The notes under the pieces are model-generated. The model had not been told where the DNA came from. It was given only the letters and a program-made list of their open reading frames with translations, and did not search any database. A stretch of DNA of 18,911 bases from CAYQJV01 sp964417925 (GTDB taxonomy: Bacteria; Hydrothermota; Tepidihabitantia; B3-TA06; CAYQJV01), in assembly GCA_964417925.1 (NCBI GenBank), contig CAYQJV010000031.1, forward strand, positions 1 through 18,911, in the 5' to 3' direction. The position numbers and the translations under genes were made by a program. The stretch's first letter is position 1. Each line of letters opens with the position of its first letter. Shown in pieces: positions 1 to 6,824 of the stretch.

Positions 1-26
1 AAAAAAATATCACAAGGGAATAAACT

Positions 27-764
27 ATGAGTGAAGGATGGCATATAACCGCACATGATATTAATCTCTGGGCTGATAGAAATCCTCGAAGAGCACAAGA
101 AGAATTACCTTTATTGGTGGCTAAACTTATTCTTGCGAGCATAAAACCAACCAATATTCGTATTCCTTCAAAAGATGCCATTTTATTAAAAGGGTGGGAT
201 GGTATTGTAGAAGTAAAGGCGGGAAATCCTTTTGTCACCTCAGGCTTATCTGTTTGGGAATTTGGGACTAGCAAAGACTATACAAATGAAGATTATAAGA
301 AAAGAAGTGAAGATCCACTTGAAATAGATAAGACAAATGCAACTTTTGGTATTGTAACAAGCCGAATATGGGAAGATAAAAAAAATTGGGAGCAGGAAAA
401 GAACGCAGAAGGTAAATGGAAACAAGTAAGAGTTCTGGATGCAGTTGATCTGGAGACATGGCTTCATCAGTGTCCTGCTGTTCATAGGTGGTTTGCAAGA
501 CGCATGGGTAAACGACTAGAAGGTGCACTTGATATAGAGCAGGCATGGGACGATTGGAGGTTTGCTACTGAACCACCATCAAATGAAAACCTTGTTATTG
601 CGGGTAGAACTGAAGCATTAGAAAATCTTATACAAAAACTAAAAAATAAGCCCTCAGTTATTAGAGTGTTTGGAGAATCGAAAGATGAGGCTTATGCCTT
701 TATTCTAGCAAGTATAATTAAAAATGCCCAAGAATTGATCCCCCCGTGTGCTGATAATAAGTGA
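27..764 (+). CDS. N-terminal fragment of a large, interrupted putative defence-type protein
   Basis: This 245-residue piece is the front part of one gene that continues in the frame of 820-3804. It has W15-A-D, a GWDG motif (56-59) followed by EVK (62-64), SVWEFG (75-80), and a conserved-looking stretch VRVLDAVDLETWL near 134-147. I recall this arrangement from a family of very large bacterial proteins whose N-terminus resembles a PD-(D/E)xK nuclease-like domain; that assignment is inference and the catalytic set is not certain. The start is ATG 27, with AAGGG about 8 nt upstream. Reading is lost in a C6 run (740-745), where one extra C moves the frame; removing it gives IPRVLIISDDRE in the frame of the downstream piece, which then meets TGA at 775-777. 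Family membership is moderately supported and function is unknown. Confidence 0.6.
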   Translation: MSEGWHITAHDINLWADRNPRRAQEELPLLVAKLILASIKPTNIRIPSKDAILLKGWDGIVEVKAGNPFVTSGLSVWEFGTSKDYTNEDYKKRSEDPLEIDKTNATFGIVTSRIWEDKKNWEQEKNAEGKWKQVRVLDAVDLETWLHQCPAVHRWFARRMGKRLEGALDIEQAWDDWRFATEPPSNENLVIAGRTEALENLIQKLKNKPSVIRVFGESKDEAYAFILASIIKNAQELIPPCADNK

Positions 765-819
765 CGACAGAGAATGATTTTCTGCGATTGAAAGCGAGAG
801 TCTCCTGATATTAATTCCC

Positions 820-3804
820 TTGTTTGATAATACTATGAATTGGAGGTTAGCTGTTAACCAGGGGCATTGGGTTATAGTGCCAGAATCAACTCCTCAAAAC
901 AAAAATCAGGATGGAAATATAGTTCTTCCCAGACCTAACAAGCAAAATTTAATTAAAGCCCTTATTGAAATAGGAATAGATGAAGAAAAAGCTCAAAATA
1001 TAGTGAAAACAACTAAGGGTTTTCTAACACCTCTTCGCCGTCTACTTGGAGACTTCAAAAAACCTAAGTGGGCTAAACAAGAAGATTCTCTTATTACAGC
1101 TTTATTAATTGGGGCATGGGACGAAAGAAATGACCACGATAGGAAGAAAGTGGAGAAACTTGCTGGAATGTCTTACGATGAACTAGAGAAAATTCTGCAT
1201 ACATGGTCAGTGGGAGATGACCCTCCTGTAAGAAAAGTAGGAAGTATATGGCAAGTTGTGTCTCGTCAGGATATGTGGCAACTATTGGCACCTTATATAT
1301 CTTCTCGAACCCTTGAAAAATTTGGACAGATTGCTGTTGAGGTCTTACAAGAACTTGATCCTCGGTACAAATTAAAACCAGAGGAAAGATGGTTAGCCAA
1401 TATACACGGTAAAGTTTTCAAACACTCAGAAACAATAAGAAAGCATATTGCAGAAATGTTGGTAATGCTGGCGGCTTATGGAGATGAGGATTTAAGAAAC
1501 ACAGGGGAAATTACTATTCAAGATTTAGTTTCTCTTTGGGTAAGAAAAATATTACTCGATGATATATCGGCTCATAGATGGTATTCTCTTCGAGACTTGT
1601 TGCCATATCTTGCAGAAGCAGCACCTGAGGTTTTTCTCGAAGCGGTCGAAGAAAGTTTAAAAGGTAGCCAACTACCACTTATGAAACTATTTGTAGAAGA
1701 AGGAGATTTTGGAGGGTGTCCACATGCAGGTTTACTTTGGGCGTTAGAAGGAATTTCATGGAATCTTGACTACTTACCTCAAGTAGTTCTTATCCTTGCA
1801 AAACTTTCAAGATTAGATCCTGGAGGAAGATGGGGTAACAGACCATTTAATACTCTAAGAGAAATTTTCCTATCTTGGTACCCTCAAACAAGGGCATCTG
1901 TTAAGGAAAGATTACATCTTCTTGATTTGATTTTATCTAAAGAGCCAGAAGTAGGATGGAAATTACTATTATCGTTGGTTCCAAAAGGTGTTGGAGAAGT
2001 CGCGACACCAATCCATAAGCCTTACTTTATGGATTGGGCAGAAGGATGGAAGCCAGAGGTAACCAAAAAAGAATACTGGGATTATGTATCTGGAATATCT
2101 GAAAAGATAAAAAAATACTCAATGGGAAACCTTGAAAGGTGTTTACCAGAATTGATAGAAATTTTGGAATATCTCCCTGAACCGGTTTTTGATTCTATAA
2201 TCAAAGATTTAAAAGCCAGCGTAGATAACATTTCTCCTGAGAAAAGAGCAGAAACTTATGAGAAATTGTTTGAAATAATTTGCAAACATAAAAAATTCCC
2301 TGATGCTAAATGGGCATTACCGGAAGAAGCAATTGGAAAATTAGAAGAACTCTTACAAAGATTTACCCCAGACGATCCTGTGAACAAAAATAAGATTTTA
2401 TTTAACAAATGGCCTCATGACATTGTATGCCAACCTGATATTAAATATACAGAGGAGGAAAGAATCATAGAAGAAAGGCGTAAGTCGGCATTAGCGGAAA
2501 TATGGAAAAAACAGGGGCCGAAAGGAATCAACCGACTGGTAGAAATTGCAAAATTACCCCATGCAATTGGACATTCTTTAGCTATTTCATCATTTTCAGA
2601 TGAGATTGAAGATATTGTACTTCAGTGGCTTGACTCTGAAAATGAGAAATTAAGCAAGGTGGCTCAAGCTTATATATACACTAAATCTAATCAAGATAAA
2701 AATTATCCACAAACCATCTTCGAAAAATACAAAACTAAGTGGAACTTTAATAAATGGTCTAAGTTCTGCCTCGCTTTACTGTTCACCCCAGAGGTGTTTG
2801 ATTTTATACAAAATCTTCCTCATGAAGTGGAGAAAATTTACTGGAAGAATATACAATATTTTTACCTGTCTGAGGGCTCTAAAGAGCAGGCTGAATGGGT
2901 CATGAGAAAACTATTAGAAAACGACAGACCTATTGCAGCTTTAAATGCTGCTTCCCAATATTTACATACGATCGCTAAAGAATCTGGTCTTGATGTGGAT
3001 CTTCTAGCAGAAATCCTTGAACGAGTTGCAATAAATCCCGAGAATTCAAAATTAGGGCAAATAGATCTTTATGGCATAGGGAAAATCTTTGATTATCTTC
3101 ACCAGAGTTCTGAAATCGCTCCGACACGCTTAGCTCAACTCGAATGGTTGTATATCCCTTATTTCTGGAATAATAAATCTTATGCACGAGTTAGACCCAT
3201 AACCTTGATAAAAGAAGTTCTAGACAATCCAGATCTGTTTGTGGAGCTTATCAGATGGGCGTTTAAACCCGAGCCATCTATTGAAGGTGAATTCTCTGAT
3301 TTATCCTCTGAACAAAAGAAAAGACTTGCGGAAAACGCCTATTTCCTACTGAACATGATAGATAAATTACCAGGACAATCTGGGGAGGATATTGATCTAA
3401 CTAAGCTTATGAAATGGATAAAACATGCACGGGAAAAATGCAAACAAGTGAACCGATTACCAATTTGTGATGAAAAAATCGGTGAGATTTTATCTCATGC
3501 TCCTAATGGTAAAGATGGCATTTGGCCTCACGAAGCCGTAAGAGAAGTAATAGAAGAAATTAGTAGCAAAGACATGGAAAGGGGAATTGAGATAGGGATA
3601 TACAATCAACGTGGAGTAGTTACTAAATCACTGGGTGAAGGTGGAAAGCAAGAACGTGAATTGGCAGAGAGATACAATCAATCTACTGAAGCACTTAAGT
3701 TAAAATGGCCCAGAACAGCAGCCATGTTGAAAAGAATAGCACAGGGATACATACGGGAAGCCAGTAGAGAAGATTTAAGGAGTGAGTTGGATGATTTATT
3801 ATGA
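820..3804 (+). CDS. C-terminal fragment (994 aa) of the same interrupted large protein
   Basis: The frame is open from 778, right after TGA 775-777; TTG 820 is only the first start-like codon, and no ribosome binding site precedes it. The residues before it (FSAIESESLLILIP) join smoothly to the end of the upstream piece if the TGA was once TGG (Trp). The undamaged gene would encode about 1260 residues. The protein is mostly alpha-helical and rich in Leu, Trp and charged residues, with several helical-repeat-like segments. I see no P-loop, DDE or helicase motif and no membrane segment. An N-terminal nuclease-like domain joined to a long helical body suggests a single-protein conflict system, but this is inference. 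The stop at 3804 lies 25 nt before an attC-like site, so the gene may be the cargo of a large cassette. It may be non-functional, or the breaks may partly be sequence errors. Confidence 0.6.
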   Translation: MFDNTMNWRLAVNQGHWVIVPESTPQNKNQDGNIVLPRPNKQNLIKALIEIGIDEEKAQNIVKTTKGFLTPLRRLLGDFKKPKWAKQEDSLITALLIGAWDERNDHDRKKVEKLAGMSYDELEKILHTWSVGDDPPVRKVGSIWQVVSRQDMWQLLAPYISSRTLEKFGQIAVEVLQELDPRYKLKPEERWLANIHGKVFKHSETIRKHIAEMLVMLAAYGDEDLRNTGEITIQDLVSLWVRKILLDDISAHRWYSLRDLLPYLAEAAPEVFLEAVEESLKGSQLPLMKLFVEEGDFGGCPHAGLLWALEGISWNLDYLPQVVLILAKLSRLDPGGRWGNRPFNTLREIFLSWYPQTRASVKERLHLLDLILSKEPEVGWKLLLSLVPKGVGEVATPIHKPYFMDWAEGWKPEVTKKEYWDYVSGISEKIKKYSMGNLERCLPELIEILEYLPEPVFDSIIKDLKASVDNISPEKRAETYEKLFEIICKHKKFPDAKWALPEEAIGKLEELLQRFTPDDPVNKNKILFNKWPHDIVCQPDIKYTEEERIIEERRKSALAEIWKKQGPKGINRLVEIAKLPHAIGHSLAISSFSDEIEDIVLQWLDSENEKLSKVAQAYIYTKSNQDKNYPQTIFEKYKTKWNFNKWSKFCLALLFTPEVFDFIQNLPHEVEKIYWKNIQYFYLSEGSKEQAEWVMRKLLENDRPIAALNAASQYLHTIAKESGLDVDLLAEILERVAINPENSKLGQIDLYGIGKIFDYLHQSSEIAPTRLAQLEWLYIPYFWNNKSYARVRPITLIKEVLDNPDLFVELIRWAFKPEPSIEGEFSDLSSEQKKRLAENAYFLLNMIDKLPGQSGEDIDLTKLMKWIKHAREKCKQVNRLPICDEKIGEILSHAPNGKDGIWPHEAVREVIEEISSKDMERGIEIGIYNQRGVVTKSLGEGGKQERELAERYNQSTEALKLKWPRTAAMLKRIAQGYIREASREDLRSELDDLL

Positions 3805-3828
3805 TTTACAATTTTGCGGTGCCACTTC

Positions 3829-3909
3829 ACTTAACAGCGGACATACGGCTACGCTTCGCTCCGCCAAAATTTCTCTTCGGGAAACTTAGATCTCCGCAGA
3901 ACATCAGGC
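3829..3909 (+). other. attC-like cassette recombination site 1
   Basis: The left box ACTTAAC (3829-3835) fits the attC R'' consensus RYYYAAC. The right box ATCAGGC (3903-3909) differs at two bases from GTTAGGC, so this is the most degenerate of the three sites. The short arms GCGGA (3837-3841) and TCCGC (3893-3897) are inverted. It shares AACAGCG.ACATACG.CTACG with the site at 6660. It begins 25 nt after the stop at 3804, as attC sites do behind cassette genes. That it is a working IntI substrate is inference. Confidence 0.6.
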
Positions 3910-3955
3910 GAAAGCAGACTGGAGTAAACACTATGGAATATCTAAACTACAGTTT

Positions 3956-3980
3956 AAATCCAAAAGGATTTTTTTGTTTT
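3956..3980 (+). terminator. Possible rho-independent terminator
   Basis: A 6-bp stem AAATCC (3956-3961) / GGATTT (3966-3971) with an AAAA loop runs into a T-rich tract (TTTTTTTGTTTTTTT). The stem is short and AT-rich, so it would be weak. It lies between attC-like site 1 and the transposase remnant. Confidence 0.35.
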
Positions 3981-3995
3981 TTTGCTGTTGAAGAA

Positions 3996-4372
3996 TTTCA
4001 AAAAATATATTGGATTGGTACCTTGAAAAAGGTAAATTTATAAATAAAGGCAAGGGCTTTGGGGTCCTTTATCTCGGGCGCCGAAAACAAAGAGGAAGAG
4101 AGATTGGCATCCTATGGTTAATATATGATAAGAGGTTGAAGCTCTCTTTTTATACAAGGAGCGGATAAAGTGCAAGGGATTTTATGGAGAAGTTTATGCA
4201 GGTGGGGACCTTTTAAGATAAGGAGTAGGACAGACCGATAATGGGAAGGAGTTTGAGGGGGGGGGTTGATAGATTTTTGAGAAAGAATGGAATAATTCAT
4301 TACAATACTTTTTGAACGGATGGATAAAGAATAACCCCTCGCGACCAAAATGTTATGGAATTCTGCATAGAC
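3996..4372 (+). pseudogene. Decayed IS481-like (integrase-core) transposase
   Basis: Reading across frames gives pieces of an rve/DDE integrase core: KRLKLSFYTRSG, then SARDFMEKFMQ, PFKIR, QTDNGKEFE, DRFLRKNGIIHYNT and TPRDQNVMEF. Their order matches the core region of IS481-like transposases, where TDNGxEF holds the second catalytic Asp and the last piece corresponds to the N-x(n)-ERF segment. The frames break at least four times, once near a G9 run (4257-4265), and several stops interrupt the rest. The first 91 bp (3996-4086) are repeated almost exactly at 18821-18911, so this is one of at least two copies of a mobile element. The N-terminal third of the protein is not recognisable. It is a fossil inside the cassette-like unit that also carries the toxin-antitoxin pair. 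Confidence 0.65.
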
Positions 4373-4400
4373 TTGACAATATTTTAAAATTTTTTATAAT
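4373..4400 (+). promoter_or_regulatory. Consensus sigma70 promoter of the toxin-antitoxin pair
   Basis: A perfect -35 TTGACA (4373-4378) and a perfect -10 TATAAT (4395-4400) are separated by 16 bp. The antitoxin GTG start at 4406 lies only 5 nt past the -10, so transcription would begin at or next to the start codon. This implies a leaderless message. Confidence 0.75.
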
Positions 4401-4405
4401 TAAAT

Positions 4406-4678
4406 GTGGGAACAATAATTGAAGAGAAAAGATTATATGAGATAGTAAAAAAAGCGGTGAATGAAGCCTTGCGGGAAAATCTAAAAAAATTAAAGATTGA
4501 TTTTATTCCTTATGCAGATGAGAAAGAAATGGAAGAAATAAGAAAAATTTTTGGTTCGCCTGAGAAGTATAAAAATCAAAAATTCGTTAAAAAAAAGAAC
4601 TTTAAGTGTGGATTTATGAATTCAGCAAAGAGGCTGAAAAATTTCTTAATAAACAACCTAAAAAATTTCAAAAATTGA
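4406..4678 (+). CDS. Putative antitoxin of a RelE/ParE-type module
   Basis: A small charged protein of 90 residues, with a helix-rich N-terminus (EEKRLYEIVKKAVNEALREN) and the segment DEKEMEEIRKIFGSPEKY. These features are usual in short antitoxins that precede RelE/ParE toxins. The start is GTG 4406, and there is no Shine-Dalgarno because the promoter ends just before it. The 3' end overlaps the toxin by 73 nt, which is unusually long. The gene crosses an A8 run (4589-4596); a one-base shift there would end the protein as FVKRTLSVDL at a TGA within the toxin start region, a more typical overlap. So the last 30 or so residues may be an artefact. The call rests on context more than on sequence. 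Confidence 0.6.
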   Translation: MGTIIEEKRLYEIVKKAVNEALRENLKKLKIDFIPYADEKEMEEIRKIFGSPEKYKNQKFVKKKNFKCGFMNSAKRLKNFLINNLKNFKN

Positions 4679-4878
4679 TAACCGAGAAAATTAAAAATAT
4701 TGGTGATTGGTTAGAAGATAAAAGCAAACTTAAAGTCGACATAAGAAAATTATACGGAGAATGGGAAGGGTTCTATCGCCTTCGCATAGGAGAAGTAAGA
4801 GTCTTATTCAGCATAGATGAGGAAAAAGAAATAATAAGAGTACATGCTATAGGGTATAGAGGTGATATTTATAAATAA
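4606..4878 (+). CDS. RelE/ParE-family toxin
   Basis: This 90-residue basic protein has the RelE/ParE layout: N-terminal WIYEFSKEAEKFLNKQPKKF, two helices, then the beta-sheet core with KLYGEWEGFYRLRIGEVRVL and a final strand ending IRVHAIGYRGDIY. Family members of the RelE branch cleave mRNA at the ribosome, while ParE members poison gyrase; the sequence alone does not settle which. The start is GTG 4606, with an alternative ATG at 4617 in another frame rejected. It overlaps the antitoxin and should be translationally coupled to it. The stop lies 18 nt before attC-like site 2. Toxin-antitoxin modules are among the commonest cargo of chromosomal integron cassettes, which fits the position. Confidence 0.8.
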   Translation: MWIYEFSKEAEKFLNKQPKKFQKLITEKIKNIGDWLEDKSKLKVDIRKLYGEWEGFYRLRIGEVRVLFSIDEEKEIIRVHAIGYRGDIYK

Positions 4879-4896
4879 TAAGCAAAATGCAACTGC

Positions 4897-5056
4897 GGTT
4901 AACAGCGTGTTTGCGGTTTTGCTTCGCTCCACTGAAACCCCACCATGTGGGTAAGTACTTGACAATCTGCTATGTCCACTAAAATCTATAATGAGACGGT
5001 TCAGTGATAAAACAAGGACACTTGGCGGGACTTCGCAAACACGCTTGCGATTAGGC
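4897..5056 (+). other. attC-like cassette recombination site 2 (long form)
   Basis: R'' GGTTAAC (4897-4903) and R' ATTAGGC (5050-5056) bound a 160-bp site. Next to the boxes, AGCGTGTTTGCG (4904-4915) and CGCAAACACGCT (5034-5045) form a perfect 12-bp inverted pair. A second hairpin CCCAC-CAT-GTGGG lies near 4937. The centre is about 70 bp longer than in the other two sites. A TTGACA and a TATAAT occur inside it but 22 bp apart, too far for a good promoter. Confidence 0.7.
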
Positions 5057-5083
5057 GACATTTCGCGTGAGGAGGAATAAAAG

Positions 5084-5715
5084 ATGTCAAATAGGTTAAT
5101 AGAAATATTTGAAGATGAAAAACTTGTAAAGAAGATCAAAAATAAACTACCATATCTGTTTCAACTTGCAGAATTGGAAAGTTCAAGAGCAGGGAAAGTT
5201 GGGATGGAAGTAGGCTCTTTCCGTGAAAAATAATCATTGCCTTGCTCATTTATAAATTTGGAGAATCAAATGTAGAAACTGAAATCCCCATTACAGAGCC
5301 AGAGGTTGATGTAAAATTATTTGGCGAGCCGATATCTATAAAAACAATTACAGGTAAAAGTCTCAGTGGAGTTAAACTTATATGGACAGTTGATGCTCAA
5401 AAGGCAAGGGAATTTAGAGAAAGTTATTATCCACATTGCGATATTTTATTAGTTCAAATTAACTGGGGAAGCACTGGTGGGTTTTATTACATTCCACTGG
5501 AAGCTCAAAGAAAACTTTTTGATAGAATAGGCAGGAACAGATATATTAAACTACCTTAGCCAGGCACAAACCCAAGGGGAGTGGAAATAACTAAGGACGC
5601 ATTAACGACTTTAGTTAACGATGATTTATCCAGAAGTATTGAGATAAGATGGCAGAAAACAAAAATTGAGTTTAACCCTTATAAAAGATGGGTGGATTAC
5701 TGGAGGGAGGATTAA
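5084..5715 (+). pseudogene. Broken ThaI-like type II restriction endonuclease
   Basis: A good ribosome binding site (GAGGAGG near 5069) precedes ATG 5084. The frame stops at TAA 5231-5233 after GSFREK. One A added to the A5 run 5226-5230 restores REKIIIALLIYKFGE and continues to TAG 5557-5559, where AAG (Lys) would read on as KLPKPGTNPRGVEITKDAL to TAA 5713. The repaired protein is about 210 residues. It contains PEVDV...ISIKT, which resembles the D-x(n)-(E/S)xK core of PD-(D/E)xK nucleases, and a C-terminal part (GGFYYIPLEAQRKLFDRIGR) that I associate with the ThaI family (target CGCG). The two lesions differ in kind, a homopolymer indel and a substitution, so real inactivation is likely. 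An intact methyltransferase gene starts 2 nt after its stop, confirming a restriction-modification pair. The ThaI assignment is from memory and moderate. Confidence 0.65.
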
Positions 5716-5716
5716 A

Positions 5717-6646
5717 ATGAAAAGAAAAAAGAGAGGGACAAAAACAAGTTCATTTGGATCGCCGGGTAGGATAAATCACGACTCTACCCCCTTTTATACC
5801 AGTAAATTATATGAAGGTTTACCAAAAGAGCAAAAAATGAAATACATAGAAAACCACATCCCTAAGGAATTCTTAAATAAAATATTTTGCAAATCTTCAG
5901 AAAAAATGGAAGAATTGCCTGATAATAGTGTTCATTTAATGGTAACTTCACCACCATATAATGTAGGAAAAGAATATGATAAGGATTTTACTCTCGAGGA
6001 GTATCTTGAATTTTTGAAAAGAGTTTGGGAAGAAGTTTACAGAGTTCTTGTTCCCGGTGGAAGAGCCTGCATTAATATCGCCAATCTCGGAAGAAAGCCG
6101 TATATTCCCCTCCATGCCTTTATTATAAGGGATATGCTTGATATCGGCTTTCTCATGAGAGGGGAGATAATATGGAACAAAGCATCTTCTGCAAGTCCAT
6201 CAACTGCATGGGGAAGCTGGTGCTCTGCTGCAAACCCAACGCTAAGAGATGTTCATGAGTATATTTTGGTCTTCTCTAAGGGAACCTTTCAAAGAAAAAA
6301 TGTTAATAAAAGAAAAAGTACCATTTCAAGAGAAGAGTTCCTGGAATTCACAAAAAGTGTGTGGACATTTCCTGCAGTTTCTGCAAAGGAGATAGGACAT
6401 CCTGCACCGTTCCCTGTAGAACTTCCTTACAGGTGTATTCAGCTTTATACATATGAAGACGAGGTGGTTTTGGATCCATTCATGGGAAGTGGGCAAACTG
6501 CAATTGCTGCAATAAAGGCAGGAAGACACTATGTAGGATACGATATAAAAGAAGAGTATGTAAAATTAGCAGAAAAAAGAATAAAGGAATTTTTGATTGA
6601 GTACAAATCTCCTAGACTATTTGAATTTACTGGAGGAAATAAATGA
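5717..6646 (+). CDS. DNA methyltransferase (probable N4-cytosine), beta class
   Basis: A 309-residue site-specific DNA methyltransferase. Catalytic motif IV is TSPPY (residues 77-81) and the AdoMet-binding motif I is DPFMGSG (253-259); motif IV before motif I makes it beta class. TSPPY is more typical of N4-cytosine than of N6-adenine enzymes, so m4C is the better guess. The start is ATG 5717, preceded by GGAGGGAGG and only 2 nt after the endonuclease stop; an upstream ATG (5666) inside that gene is less likely. The gene is uninterrupted and ends 13 nt before attC-like site 3. If the partner is ThaI-like, the target would be CGCG. With the endonuclease broken it would now act as a solitary methyltransferase. 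Confidence 0.88.
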   Translation: MKRKKRGTKTSSFGSPGRINHDSTPFYTSKLYEGLPKEQKMKYIENHIPKEFLNKIFCKSSEKMEELPDNSVHLMVTSPPYNVGKEYDKDFTLEEYLEFLKRVWEEVYRVLVPGGRACINIANLGRKPYIPLHAFIIRDMLDIGFLMRGEIIWNKASSASPSTAWGSWCSAANPTLRDVHEYILVFSKGTFQRKNVNKRKSTISREEFLEFTKSVWTFPAVSAKEIGHPAPFPVELPYRCIQLYTYEDEVVLDPFMGSGQTAIAAIKAGRHYVGYDIKEEYVKLAEKRIKEFLIEYKSPRLFEFTGGNK

Positions 6647-6659
6647 TTAGCGAAATGAC

Positions 6660-6747
6660 GTATAACAGCGAACATACGACTACGGTGCTTTGCACCTTCG
6701 CCCAAATTGGGCAAAGCCAAACTTCGTATATCTGTAAATCGTTAGGC
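6660..6747 (+). other. attC-like cassette recombination site 3
   Basis: R'' GTATAAC (6660-6666) and a perfect R' GTTAGGC (6741-6747) bound an 88-bp site, a normal attC length. Arms ATACGA (6674-6679) / TCGTAT (6724-6729) are inverted. Internal hairpins are GGTGC-TTT-GCACC (6684-6696) and the palindrome GCCCAAATTGGGC (6700-6712). It begins 14 nt after the methyltransferase stop. This is the best preserved of the three sites. Confidence 0.72.
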
Positions 6748-6824
6748 GAAATGGTGATTAAACATGAAGTAAAATTAAGGCAAACCGATATTGTGATAAT
6801 AGCTTCAGTTTATAATTAAAGAAC

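Noticed and set aside
775..777. TGA at 775 as evidence for a recoded UGA (Trp or Sec)
   Set aside because: rpmE and prfB end at TGA and prfB regulates itself at TGA, so UGA is a stop here; a separate frameshift lies only 30 nt upstream.
3801..4043. An 80-codon open frame running through attC-like site 1
   Set aside because: It spans the attC-like site, the possible terminator and the start of the transposase repeat, has low-complexity content, and matches no family.
4958..4993. TTGACA and TATAAT inside attC-like site 2 as the R-M promoter
   Set aside because: They are 22 bp apart, too far for a normal sigma70 promoter.
6751..6819. A 22-codon frame starting at ATG just after attC-like site 3
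   Set aside because: There is no ribosome binding site or recognisable product, and its end overlaps the likely -10 box of the channel gene.
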